A DNA stretch of 64,000 nucleotides, taken from Ceraceosorus guamensis (Eukaryota > Basidiomycota > Exobasidiomycetes > Ceraceosorales > Ceraceosoraceae). Of the stretch, positions 33,185-44,733 are shown in pieces. The position numbers and the translations under genes are program-made. How positions within the stretch are numbered: position 1 is the first letter of the stretch; each line of letters opens with the position of its first letter. Below the pieces are notes generated by a model. The model saw only the letters and a program-made list of their open reading frames with translations. It was not told the origin of the DNA and did no database searches. The stretch covers positions 434,001-498,000 of the forward strand of contig NW_020289997.1 in the NCBI RefSeq assembly GCF_003144195.1, given 5' to 3'.

Positions 33185-33691
33185 TGTCGCGACTACATCT
33201 ATGTTCCGCTAAAGTATTCAAGGTTCTCAACGGCTGCAGTCAAGAGTACACATGTAGAGAGGCGTCAGAGTGTGACGGAGCAGACGCTCGGATGCTCATC
33301 AATCACCGTTGCATGCACTCGGACTGGTGACGGTACGGTGACTGTCAATCTAGAAACAACAGTCGCCGATGTTGCGTTTCTATGCTGGGGCAAGCAAGGT
33401 TTCGCCTTGTGCTTGGGAGACCACCCGAGAGCTTGGTCGCAAGCTGCTCCAAGCGTCCGTGATGAGTTTAGAATTCCTTGCAACATGCAAACGCTGATTG
33501 CAAGTGCAAACGCTGTTTGCAGCCCAAATATGAATGTGCATCCGCGGTCTGCAGTCACAGCGCAGGTCTATTGGACACAAACTCATTTCACGTCGCTCCG
33601 GATTTGTGTGTACAGTGATCGCTTCGCGGGTAGCGTGACGGGCTGGGGTGTCGTAGCAAAGGTTACGCTCACGACCTGCTTGCTGTCCTGA
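33185..33691 (+). other. Cysteine-rich open frame without start codon (candidate exon or relic)
   Basis: A frame of 168 codons is open from just after a TAG at 33182 to TGA at 33691, with no ATG suitable for starting it. The sequence has at least eight cysteines and alternating beta-like segments (SSITVACTRTGDGTVTVNL; AKVTLTTCLLS at the end) and looks more protein-like than the surrounding DNA. It might be a last exon whose first exon was not found, a decayed gene, or chance. Internal acceptor-like AG sites (CTGCAG at about 33239, GTCAG at about 33268) would allow splicing from upstream. Confidence 0.25.
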
Positions 33692-35902
33692 TGCGTGATT
33701 CCGAAGCAGCTGCCAACATGCGTCACATCGGCTTTGAATCCGGACGAGCGAAACTCCGACGCAGGCCACTTGCAGTAGCGCGCATGTCAAGCTCCATCGG
33801 GAATGTCTGCCACCACTTCCGCAGCAGACTTTGCGAGGAGACTACCCGATGTGTCGTGCATAGGAAGATCCGGCATGCGCTCAATTCGCCGCTCAATCAT
33901 CTGGCTTTTCTTCGGCGCATGTCAGCACTCAGGCTCACTGAAGTGAGTGAGTGTTACAAGGGGTCTCCCACCGCAAGACCGACATATGATCGAGCCAGCC
34001 GCAAGCGAAAAGACTGCGATGCCTCCTGTCGACCAATTTATGCATTCTGTGTACTCACACTCACTCTATTCTACTATGCCGAAAGCGTAAGATGACAGAC
34101 AAAGCGGTGGAGCAAGCTTCTGTGCCCGCGCGTGTCTTGAGCATCATCGTAAATGCGAACCTTCCTGCTCGCGCGCAGCAACAAAGCAGTGCGGAGTGTG
34201 AGTCTTGAGCGTCATTTCCGATGCCCAACAGCGTCGGCCATTCGCACTGCGAGAAAGCATGCTATGAGCTCTCGACTTGACCCAGCTCCTTGCGACTCAT
34301 CGTCACCGCCAAGCGAATTTCTCAGTCCCTCCAATCGGTGGGTGAAGGCAGCACAGTCAAAGTACAATCACAATCTGACTTCGAAGGCAGATTCCGCGGG
34401 AGCGTTTGCGCTGTGTTGATGAAAACGTGGCGGCCGGGGCGCGCCAAGAGAAGCCGCAATTGACGGTGTTACGTACACATGCGCTAGTAGTGGCAGTTGC
34501 ATGTACCGTGCAGTACCGCGCAGCCGGGAGTCCGTATCAACAGCACCCAGTAGTTAGAGCGAGTGACTGCAGCCCCACCAGCTCACCTTTCGTCATAGAG
34601 CTGGATGGCACCGCCTCTCGGCAGGTCACTCAGCGAGGCAGGTGCCAGCATGATTCGGAGGAAGTTCTGGGCGCTTACCATAGTGTAGCAGTAGCACCTT
34701 CTATGCACACCTTGGGGGCAAAGCACAGCACGAAGCACCGAACACCCTTACATAGCGGAGCCTTAATTGACCTGTTACAGTATTAGGACCGACGCTTCCC
34801 GATTCGCGCAGCATTCACAAACGTTGATTACTACTACTACTACTACATTGTGATACCGTATGCTGATACAGTCTCGTGCCTACAGCCCAGGCCTAGCAGT
34901 CACGAGACTCGAAAATCTTCAGATCTGCGTGGTCTGGTGCCTCGGCTTGCGACGAGCCGTTGCGCCGTGCTGACGGCACACAACATCGGCTCCAACTTTC
35001 AACGCGCCCTGATTGCCGTCGTGGCTGCAAGTTTAGCTCGAGACCACGTCGGATAATTGCTCCAGGAGCTGCTGGCTTCGAATACGCCGTGGTGGACGAA
35101 AGCTCTTGAAGGCAGTCCTGCAGCAGTAGTCATAGTGGTTTCAGGAAGACGGCAGAGGGTGTGTCGCATTCTGACGGGCACTGCGCCGTCTTGGTCGGAT
35201 GTAAGCTGTCATGAGAGGTTGACCCCCAGCAAGCTATTCAAAGGTCAGAAAGCACGTCAGAAGAGTAACGTACCAGATTGCTCAGACTGCCTTTAGCGAG
35301 CTTCAGCTGCCTGAGTGCGTCGGCTCGTCGAGTCAAGCCTGCTTGACGACGCCTTCCCACGACTCATTCTGCTCAATCGCCCAGAGCTCGCTAGGTGGAC
35401 GAGTGACAGGTATGAGTTATCGGTCGGCGCTGCAGACTCCGAACTTTCTCAAGTCCGTCCGCTGAAAACGCGTGAGGTACTGAAGTGGCATCGAAGCCAC
35501 GACGATTGCCGCGGAACTAAGACGATTGACTACACAGCACTTCGCCAACCACAAGGATACGGTAGGAATCAGAGACACTTACACTACGATCATTTCCCTC
35601 TGCTGCCCCTCGCGCCCTTGTGACTACAGGGGTAGTCTGAGTGAAGGTCCAACTACTTTAGGATTCGCTGCGTTCTGCTCACGTCATTAATGGTTGCGCA
35701 GTCTTCTCATAGCCGCCTGTACTTCCACAAGCTGCCACTTTCCTTTCCTCGACTCATGACTATTGATTGTCGACTGGACGGGCATCGCAACACTCGCCTC
35801 GCCACTCCGGCAAGCCTGGCGCTGTCGCATTGCAGTAGCACCACGGAGCCTGCATAGAAGAAGACCGGTTGTCAAATCCTCCTCTTGCCCAGCTGATTCT
35901 CG
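33692..35902. other. Gene-poor region, right part
   Basis: 2.2 kb upstream of the Zn2Cys6 gene. It contains a (TAC)n triplet run (34828-34846) and GTCACGAGACTC near 34899. Several frames of 60-130 codons occur on both strands, none with a recognisable motif. The segment just above 35903 is probably the promoter and leader of the regulator gene. Confidence 0.5.
34828..34846. repeat. (TAC)n triplet repeat
   Basis: About six TAC triplets in a non-coding stretch, with no sign that the repeat lies in a protein. Confidence 0.85.
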
Positions 35903-38900
35903 ATGAGTCGCCAACCCCCCGGCAGTTCCTCGCCTGGAATCCATGACGACAATCAGCAGAGGCCCGCCCGGCCCATCACACTACCACCCTTACTGCCTCT
36001 AGCGTCGAGCCAAGCGGCCAGGCACCAGCTGCGCCCTTCTGGTTCCCCATGGCATCCCGATCGCGATGACAGGTTGGTCCTTCAAGCCCCTGCACCCCAC
36101 TCAGCAGCTCGATACAGCCAGCCTCAGTCTCACCCGCCCTCCTCGCATCAATTTGAGGCCACACGCTTCCCAGCTTTGCCAGATAACGCAGATGTTGCAG
36201 CACGGGGAAGCCTCCATGCAGGACGTCGTCGCATCCCAGAAGACTCCCAGATGTCTTTCGATAGCCCAACACAAGCTACACGTTCGACGCCATGGCATCG
36301 CACATCTTTCGCCGAGAGATCCGAAGGGAGAGATTCGCACAATGTGCACTCGTCGCGCTGGAGGTCTCACTCATTTAGTAGACGTCAAGAACCGAGTGGT
36401 CTGCCAGCCTCCTTGCTACACGTCGACCAGTCTGGGGCGCAGAATGTCAGGACCGAAGATGCAACTCCCCCAAACAACAATGCACACATCACGAGTGCGT
36501 CTTCAAGCTCGAATCCCTATAGAAATGCTTTGCCAGGCGTCGGTGTGGCACCGCATCACCCTTTGACACCGCCCCGTGAGCTAGGCTACACACACCACCA
36601 TTCCTTTGCAGCGCCACTTGCCCCTCGAGACTTGGAAAGCCACTTGCTACCTCTTAATCAAGAGTCGTTTTCATCTTCCAAGAGATTGCGGTCTCTGTCG
36701 CCGTCGAGGCGACAAATGACTGTTCATCGCAAAGGGCTACTCGGACATGCACTTCACCAACCTCATCCGCTCCAAGTGGGCTACAGCGGACAGGTGCCGC
36801 TCCGTGACGCTGACACTTGGCATATGTCCGCGAACATTGCGGCAAATGACGGACCAAGGACGTTCAATCACGGTGCAGACCTCTCCACAGCGGAACGACC
36901 GACTTCTGGCGAGTCATCAATGCAAAAATCGGGGAAACGTCTCCGTATTTCGAGGGCCTGTGACCCTTGCCGCCGTCGCAAGACCAAGTGCGATGTCGTC
37001 GGAGTCTTTCCAGGCGAAGAAGGGCACCCCGAGTCGATGGCTACCAATCGGGCGGAGAGCAAGAACGACATGTTCATTCTTCGACCATGTTCTAACTGCG
37101 TTCGCGCCCGGATCCCTTGCACCTATCTCAAGCGGGCACCGAAGCGAACTTCAGTCAAGGAGTATGTTAAGGAGCTAGAAGGTCGTCTAGCTGCTCTCGA
37201 ATCACAGAGACCCGTTAGGGGTGCGCCGTCAAGTGAGGAGAGCGGAAGCGATGGAGATGCGATGCAGACCCCAGCTCATGACGTGGTCGAGCCTGGCGAA
37301 GACGACATGGGATCCGACACTCGCAGTGGTCGACGGCCATCATCCAATTTGGGAGCGCTGGGGAGCCAGCCTTTCGCTACAATCTCAAACTCACTAACGC
37401 AAACCGATACAATCGGAGACGAGAATCTCCACTCGCCAGGTAGTGACCTCTGTTCCGAGGCGGAGAGCAATGAGCGATCCCGTGATTTTGAAGGGTCCAT
37501 GGCGTCCGTCAACGATTTTCACGGCAGGCCGTGGTTCCACCACATCGCCACGCAACGCGCCGGGAATGAAGCAGCAAAGCCTCCAGGTCTCGACACTTTA
37601 CCCGCTCGTCTCGATCACGCCGACGCTGCCTTTCAAGGGTTCTTCAAGTCCGAAATCTACCGCGCACTGCCATTTCTGACCCCGTCGCGCCTGGCTCAAG
37701 CTGCGGATGTTACTCGACTTCACATCACTGTAGAGCATTTGACTAGTCTACAAGCCCGACGGAGCGATCTTGCTTTGCCGCCTTTGCAGCATCGAGACTA
37801 TGCTTGGCGCCATCGGTCACGCCTCGAGATGCATCAATCTCTCACGGCGCTCGAAGCAACGCTGATCCGCACAGGCCGGGTGACGGTACCGCCAGTCGCT
37901 TTGCTGCATCAATCAGCTTCGACTGTGCAACAGACGGTGGAGCTTTTGCGGCGTCGGACAGAGGAGAAGCGAGCTGAAAGAGTCTTTGACAGTGACCTTC
38001 ATCTCTTCATGGTCATACATCGCCTTCGCCAAGGCGTTGAAAGTCGCCAACATCTGGCAGCAGCTGAGGCCGCTATCTGTGCAGCAGAAGCTCCTGATGA
38101 TGATCGCGCAGGCTGGAGTGCCAGACAAACGGCAATTCTACTCCTCGATGAAATTCACAGATCCCTCTTCGCTGGTGGTCGCGAGGCTTCGGAAAGCTTT
38201 GCGAGTCGACAAATCACCTCGCTAGGAGGGAATGCTTTGGACCAGAAAAGCTCTAGGGTCAGCAAGGTCGTTGATCTTGTCCGCAATTTGAGCCACGCGC
38301 CTGCCGCTAGCGCGCTCGATCGTGCGATCTTGCTCGAAATGCTTGGGTTTTTCCTGCCTCGTCTTGCTGTTCAAGACGACGAGCTCGCCGCAATTACGGA
38401 CAGTGACTCCAAGATGGACATCTCGAGCTCCAATCAAGCAGACCAGGTTCGCCATATGCGCAGGTGAGTGTGTATGGCACAAGATCGTGGTGGTCAGCTC
38501 CATTGACGCCATGCTGCCTGGTCGCAGAGGTCTTCACATTGTCTTGCAAAATCTCAAGAGAGCTCGAATCCTGTGCCTTCGGGTCGAGAACCTTGCCGCA
38601 AAGAGCCTCGACCTTCGCGACCTCGCAGAAATGGTGGATTCTTTGTGTGACCTCTCGAATTCGTCGACGGGATTTCGTACGCTGGCAACGCTCGCGGGTC
38701 CACTGCTCGCTAGCACGGCGCTTTCGACGGCTCATCTAGCTTTGACAGCTGTTGCTGTGTTAAGTGCTAGGATCAGAGAGGATGCAGCCGGGAGCACACT
38801 GGTGCAAAAGCAAAGTTTAGCAAAGCAAGTACAGATTATTACTAGACAGGCGCGCAGTGTGCTCAGTGAGGTCACAAGTGCCGCGTCAGCCGATGTTCTC

Positions 38901-39080
38901 GGCCTGCAACATCTCTACTGGACGTGCCAGGACTACGGCGAGCGCCTTCTTGCCGCAGCACCAGATACCACTGGCACTGAAAGCACGGTGCCGATCCAGA
39001 TGGCGGAGGACCTCTGGACACGGACTTCGTCCATTTTCCAGGAGAGCGGGCCGCTCGGCGGCATCCTCATGTTCTCTTGA
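35903..39080 (+). CDS. Zn(II)2Cys6 transcription factor with a long zinc-cluster loop
   Basis: A fungal binuclear-zinc regulator, presumably nuclear and DNA-binding. Exons 35903-38463 and 38528-39080 encode 1037 residues. Residues 1-345 are disordered, rich in Ser, Pro, His and Arg. The zinc cluster is C353-x2-C356-x6-C363, a 32-residue loop, then C396-x2-C399-x6-C406 (CDPCRRRKTKC ... CSNCVRARIPC), followed by a basic linker KRAPKRTSVKEYVKELEGRLAALE that should form the coiled-coil dimeriser. An acidic Ser-rich stretch (about 425-545) precedes the middle homology region from about 550 (PWFHHIATQ) to the end. The target genes cannot be told from sequence. It is convergent with an amino acid permease 331 bases away and may or may not control it. 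Confidence 0.88.
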
Positions 39081-39411
39081 GCCTTCCCAACGTTCCGAAT
39101 CCGCAGGGCTTGAGCGACCACGTGGACTTGTATCTCTCTTCCCTATCCATGACAAGCCGGTTTCACGACCACTGCCACGTTTCCGTGTTCCCATCGGTGC
39201 GAATCTCACGTCGCAACTAGCCACAAATGACTCCGAGCTCATACACGAAAGTCCTCCCATGTCATTGCGATCATAATACATGTAGCAATATACCGCATCC
39301 AAGAATCGAAAGACCAAGCAGTACAGTATCGAAATGCGCTTCAAAATAGCCTGGGTGTGTACGAGCATCGTGATCAGTCACGGCAACACCGGAGACCCCC
39401 AAAGCTTCGAC
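39081..39411. other. Convergent intergenic region regulator/permease
   Basis: 331 bases of 3'-flanking DNA for both genes. An AT-richer patch (39270-39300, AATACATGTAGCAATATAC) probably includes 3' processing signals. No gene is seen. Confidence 0.5.
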
Positions 39412-41641
39412 TTACCAATTCAGAATGCGTTCGCTCTGGAGACAAGGAGGCAATGATGGGTCAGAAGACTTGTGTAGCATACGCACAGCGTCCGAAGGGG
39501 CCCGATCGCACGCACCACACTGTCCGGTTTGTAGTTGAGAGCCGCAAATTCTTCTAACTCGTCGATTTCCCTTCTGCCAGACTGCAGGTCCATTTCTCGA
39601 TATGACACCACCCTGGTACCTTGCCAAAGGTCGTATCCAACCCAGACGATCGGAAACACAATGACCGCTGGCATGCGTTTTCCAGAACAAGAGACAGAAT
39701 GAGCTCCTTTGTCTGCGACACCGAACCTGACGGCTAGTTACCCAGGCGTACTCACGTAGATATGTGGTCACGAACGTGTCAGCCGCCCATAGTCCCCTCA
39801 TGAAGACCTGAAAGCCGGCCAATAGGATAATGATGCTGAAGATCAGGACCACAAACCAGCTCAGGTATGGCTGCAACGGTGCGATGTACGCTAGAATGGC
39901 CAGTAAGGTAGAGGTCAGCCCTGTTCGCCAAAACCGAATACCGCCGACTTGCAACTAACGCAGATCCGACCTTGCAAGACCTTGCAAGCCAAGTCCACGG
40001 TGAAAACGACAGTAGGTGATCAAGATCGCCCACCAGCAGACAAGGATTGAAACAGCGCTGAGGTCGTATAGGTAACCGAAAGCTTTCTCGGCACCGATCG
40101 ATCCAATGCCCAGGTCTGAGTCGAGGAAGATTCCAGGTCAGAGCGAGCTCATCCAAGCACATCAGCAGCATCCAACGACGCCAGACTCACAAGCAAGCGG
40201 TCCCCATAAAGACGTGGCGACGAGCGACCAGAAGGGAAGGCCGGCTTTAGTGCATTTGCGGAAGATTCTCGGGGCCCTGCCTTCCAGCGCGAGAGCATAG
40301 AGAGCTCTGCTAGCGGCGTAAAGATCTGCTTGAGCCGCGCTCCATGTGACGACGACGAGCACCGCATTGATGAGGTTCGGTAGAAATTTGATGCGCGCAG
40401 ATTCGATGGCAATGACGTAAGGGGAGGCTGAAGCGGTGCTGGAGTCTGTGAGAAGCCTGTCGTCGGTGTAAGGCACGCAAAGGCCCACGAAGAGGACGGC
40501 GAGAACGTAGAAGAGTCCAATTCGATACGCGACCCTCTTGATAGCTTTTGGCACATTCTTCCGGGGCGCTTCGACCTCTCCTACGCAAATGCCGACAATT
40601 TCGGTGCCAGCAAAAGCAAAGCTTGCAGATACGAGCACACTCCAGAATGCCAAGAATCTGCCCCACGATCCAGAGATTCCGCCTTCAGGTGCTCCATCAG
40701 CGCCTCGAGTCCAAAGAAATTGCGCCATTGGACCTGGGTCGCGCCAGTACCTCCCGCCGATGAATTCGCCGGTGGGCCCACCTCCCAGGTCGAGCACCAA
40801 CATCAGAATGATCAGGCCGACGACCGTCACAACCTTGAGCGTCGACATCCAGAATTCGACTTCTCCGAACCACCGCACCCCAGCAAAATTGACAAATGTG
40901 ACTAGAACCAGAAGAATAGAAATCCAGACAGCAGGGCTGATCTTTTGTTCCACATCCCAGAAGCCTGATGGTTCGAAGCCACAAGAGGAGTAAAGATCCG
41001 AGCACGAGAGCTCAACATGTTGATTCCACTGATGGACAGGCAGTCCGCGCCAACTCACCGATGATCAATGCAGTCGCGCTGATTTCGGTAGGGATGCAGA
41101 TGCCCCACGAAAACCAGTACATCCACGCCAAGCTTGCTCCGAATCCAGGAGAGACGAACCTTCCAGCGTGGATGATGAAAGATGTCGGGAAGAGGGTAGC
41201 CATCTCGCCCAAAGCAATCATCAGACCCCAAACGAGAAAGCCCATGAAGCTGTAAGCGAGCAGGGTCGACAATGGTCCGGCGCTCGCCAAGCTCGTTCCC
41301 AGCCCGACAAAGAGACCCGTTCCAATGGTGCCACCCAGCGCGATCATCGCCATGTGTCGTTGCTTGAGACCTCGAGTGACGTGGCCATCCTCTTCATCTT
41401 CAATGATTCCCATGGACTTCAAGTTGGCCTCCTGCACCGACGCGTCTACCGCCGTGGGACCGGTCTCCATGACTGCCAAGAATTTCTCATTCTTTGCGTC
41501 ACATTCGATGCCATCCGCGCTACTGGGACTCTGTGACCGCGAGCTGCTAGCTGCTGCTTGCTTCTCCCCCGACTGGTGCGCAGCTTGTCTGCTCGGTTTC
41601 TTGGCCAGGGTCGTGAATTCAATCTCGTCGCGGAGCGACAT
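39412..41641 (-). CDS. Amino acid permease (APC superfamily, fungal AAP/YAT type)
   Basis: A plasma-membrane proton/amino acid symporter by family; the substrate is not deducible. The model has exons 41641-41059, 40964-40191, 40115-39981, 39890-39756, 39667-39516 and 39435-39412, giving 600 residues. The N-terminal ~95 residues are a Ser-rich cytosolic tail. HVTRGLKQRHMAMIALGGTIG and TGLFVGLGTSLASAGP form the classic TM1 entry; GEMATLFP, SFAFAGTEIVGICVGEVEAP and RVAYRIGLFYVLAVLFVGL follow, and AEKAFGYLYDLSAVSILVCWW and YLSWFVVLIFSIIILLAGF complete a 12-TM layout. Intron 3 uses a weak GTCTTG donor beside a ten-base duplication, so that junction is least certain. The last exon of 24 bases gives SERILNW; skipping that splice would give another ~20-residue tail. 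Confidence 0.85.
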
Positions 41642-42299
41642 TGTGGGCGACTTCTCGTCAGCAAGCGTACAAGGATGAAGAGGAGGGACGTTTGAAGGGA
41701 CTTTGGTGCGAAGATCTCGAGTCAAGAGTCGCTGCTCTGTATCTATATGAGATGAGTCTTCGCCACCCTTTGCTGCTTTTTGTGGTCAGGCACTCGCAAA
41801 GCACAACATCGCCTTGCCCACAAGCCAAAGGGTTGAGACTGATTGACCACCCACCCACGCGACCTTGAATTCGCTTATCAGTCTCGAGTGCAAATGCACC
41901 TGCAGGTCAGAAAAGTTCCAAACGCAGTTCCGTCTACTGATGATGCAAAAGCTCTTCTGTGACCGACCCCCCCAAAGCGATGCTGCATTACTGGTATTCG
42001 CATTGCCTTTGCTAGCGCTAGCGACCAGTGCACCTACAGCAAGAGTCGATATGCCAGCGTCAAGCTCGACGCCGACTTTGCCGAGATAATCTCATCCGGC
42101 CTGCTGTCCTGCTGGTCGGTCCATGGGTTGAGCCTTCCGAGCACCAGCAGGGTGGAGGAGGGGTTGTGTGGACTCGAGTCATAACACGAGGGCGGGCAGC
42201 AGCTCGGTGGAAAATTTTGACTATCATCGGCTGCTGCTGCTGGGATGCGAGGTAAGAGCTTCGTGTCATGCCTCGCGCAAGAAGCCGAGACGCGCAAAC

Positions 42300-42313
42300 T
42301 TTTTTTTTTTTTT
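42300..42313. repeat. Poly-T tract (14 T)
   Basis: An uninterrupted run of T about 660 bases above the permease ATG. Poly(dA:dT) tracts of this type often exclude nucleosomes in fungal promoters. Confidence 0.8.
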
Positions 42314-43049
42314 CCCGCGGCATCGGGCGGAAAACACACGAGACTGTCGTTTTCAAGCTCCGCTTAGTGTCTTCCCATTTTCGACCGCCGGGTCATTGCA
42401 GCATCACACCACGGACATGCCTCCGTTGCTAGTCAGTCCACCGTTGCGCAGACTGACTGGGATTCTCATGTACCGGGCCAGACATTCGGTCACTTGGCTA
42501 TCTGGCATTGAAGGGTTTGCGCTCTTCTACACTGTCGACCGTTTCGTACACGAAGATGAAGGTGTTGCGCGAGGGTCGTTGTATCATCGCACCCACGCAC
42601 ACTGACTCGGCCACCTCGGCATTCGCCATGCGGCCCAAGATGCGGGAAGATGGCACGAGGTCGCTCGAGCAGATCATGCGGGGGGGGCCATCAGTTAGCG
42701 ACATCCACAGGCAGCGACATCCGATGCCTTGGCACACCTTCACCCAATCCCCTCCTGACCAAAAGCGCACAGGTAGATGTAGTCGTGGCACCGCTACAAG
42801 AGTTCGTGCACCCCTTTTCAAGGGGCAAGTACACGATGCTTACGAGACGCTGTCATGGGCTAACTCGACCCGGAAGAAGGCCTTCGGCACAAGCCAGCGT
42901 GTCAGATGAACCCAAGGCCTGTCAATGAGGGGTCGCCCGTTTCATCTCTCCTGGGGTCGCTTGCGACGCGGTGGCGGCAGGGGCGGAAAAGTGATAAAAA
43001 AAAGGCTTCGATCATGACATCTGTCGATGCTCGGCTTGGGCGCGGAGGC

Positions 43050-43058
43050 TATATATAT
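43050..43058 (+). promoter_or_regulatory. TATA box for the secreted-protein candidate
   Basis: TATATATAT lies about 100 bases above the ATG at 43159, a normal distance for a TATA-driven gene with a short leader. Confidence 0.5.
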
Positions 43059-43158
43059 GTTCGGCAAAAGCACCGAGAGGGCACACTAAATGATCTTTGA
43101 TTAGGCTCATTTGACCACCGAAATTCGATTCAGCCACAGATTCTCGATTTGTGCGCGA

Positions 43159-43734
43159 ATGGATCTGAGCGATCGAGGCACATTTGCTGCATGGCTGTTG
43201 CTGGTGTCAGCTGTGTGGCTTGCAAACGCAATCAAGGTCCGTGCTCGGCCTTTGTCGGGTAGGGAACCGAATTTTGATGATGAGTGTGAGATTTCCGATC
43301 ACGTGTCCACTTGCCGCCAGCTCCACTTCAAGATCTGATGAATTTGAATCGGGGGCTCTCGTGAAAGTCACGAGTAAATCAACTGTTTCCTGGCGCGGGC
43401 ATGTGTCGCCTCGGCTTTTTAGGATTGCGCCCTCATCATCACCCGTTCAGGTTGCTCAGGTGTCCTGATCGACTTTTACAGTCAAAGTGCTACAATTACA
43501 TACAAGCGCTGGCGCTGGCGCGCCCAAACAATCTCCGGTCATTTGCACTTGTCCATCTACCGGACGCCCTGTACGGCATTTATTGCTTATTCCGCATTTT
43601 GCGCAGACGTGCTCGGTCGACAAATCGCAAGAGGTGGATTCTGCGCAAATGTTGCGAATGGTGTTGACTGGATGCTGAAGCGGGACAATATTCAGCAGGG
43701 CCGCATCACGACGCTCACGGCATGCTTCCTCTAG
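43159..43734 (+). CDS. Candidate small secreted cysteine-containing protein, two exons
   Basis: Not a recognised family. The model joins exon 43159-43285 to 43451-43734 with a GTGAGA donor and a CCCGTTCAG acceptor, giving 136 residues. The N-terminus MDLSDRGTFAAWLLLVSAVW then LANA is a good signal peptide with an A-x-A cleavage site at about residue 24. The mature part has six cysteines: DECC at the junction, then TPC, AFC, GFC and TAC near the end. Exon 2 is an uninterrupted 282-base frame with protein-like composition (GGFCANVANGVDWMLKRD). A TATA box lies ~100 bases upstream. Without splicing the first exon would read on to a 59-residue product with the same signal peptide. The 165-base intron is long for this genome, so the model is plausible, not proven. 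Confidence 0.42.
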
Positions 43735-44733
43735 ACCCGCCTGGCCTAGAGCGATCGAAAGCAAAAGTCCATTTGACGCGGGTCCCAACGCAATTCTAAC
43801 CGAGCCCCCTTTCCGCACGATCAGCATGGACGCGTTTGCCTCGATTCACAGCTTTTGACTTTAGCAAAGTCACCTCGGCGTCGGGCATCTCCACACCTCT
43901 TACACTTGGTGGCACGGCTAAGGTCTGTGAGAGACCTCCCTCCTTTCACCTGGCTTCCATCCTTGCCGAATCGCTATAGGTCCCGAGTGGCTGCGACGCA
44001 CAGCTCCATTCGTGGCTGCCAAAGACCACGTCATCCACCATCGTGACAGCCCTCGCACTGCAAGCGTGAGACTCGATCGCGGTCAGTGCCTGAGTCACGC
44101 TACACACCCTTACGTCGCTTAGGATCACGCACGTCTCTTCAAGCACCTCTGCGGACAACAGGCGTGGTCCCATCTTTCCTGGCAGGCGGTCACACGTGAA
44201 AACGGGTTCACAAGGAGTGCGATCGTGTTTCACTTGACCCATTTGTGTCTGGTGGATCATACAGGCTGCAAACGAAACGTCGATGCTGGCCGCCCCTGAA
44301 AAGTGCTCACACGTGTTCGGAACCTTTGGCCCGATTGCGACATTCTGCGACACTCGGTCATCGTGTTCGTCAGAGGATGCCATAAACGCACATCCTTGAG
44401 CTTCGTCTGCATGAGCCAGTGCTGGGCTGCGGCGACCAAGCTTTGGAGATTGTATCAGAAACGGGAAGCGTTTTCCCGCAAGACTCCCCATTCGCCATCA
44501 TCCATCGTGCGACGGCTATTGCCGAAAGGGGCGGGGCGTTGACCACTGTTGGGCGTCCCGACGGGCCTGCCGTCGCCCGTATATTACGCGAAGGTCGCTG
44601 CACCACATTCGTGATTTTTTTACGAGGACACGACTTCTGCTTCGATTGCATCGCTCTCCTAGGCAACCTCTTCGCGACGACCACTAGCCTACCTTCTCAC
44701 ATCGCGTCAAGTGTCACATCTTCTCCAAGCAAG
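43735..44733. other. Upstream region of the wax-synthase-like gene
   Basis: 1 kb. The frame of the next gene is open for 105 codons above its ATG (44419-44733) and includes FVIFLRGHDFCFDCIALLG, which resembles the CxxC segment of peroxiredoxin-like proteins; no other part of such a protein was found. The minus frame at 43946-44491 has no recognisable domain. Confidence 0.4.

Larger units (their letters stand above)
41642..43158. other. Upstream region of the permease and of the secreted-protein candidate
   Basis: 1.5 kb without a supported gene. It holds a 14-T tract (42300-42313) and a clear TATATATAT box at 43050-43058. A frame near 41940-42089 has a hydrophobic signal-like stretch (ALLVFALPLLALATSAP) but stops after ~49 residues with no good continuation. 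Overlapping frames at 42168-42909 on both strands have no domains. Confidence 0.45.

Noticed and set aside
33401-33460. 5S rRNA-like words (GCTTGGGAGACCACC)
   Set aside because: The rest of a 5S gene, including its internal control region and length, is absent.
43946-44491. 181-codon minus frame between the secreted-protein candidate and the acyltransferase
   Set aside because: No recognisable domain, no good start context, and no TATA or splice signals that fit.
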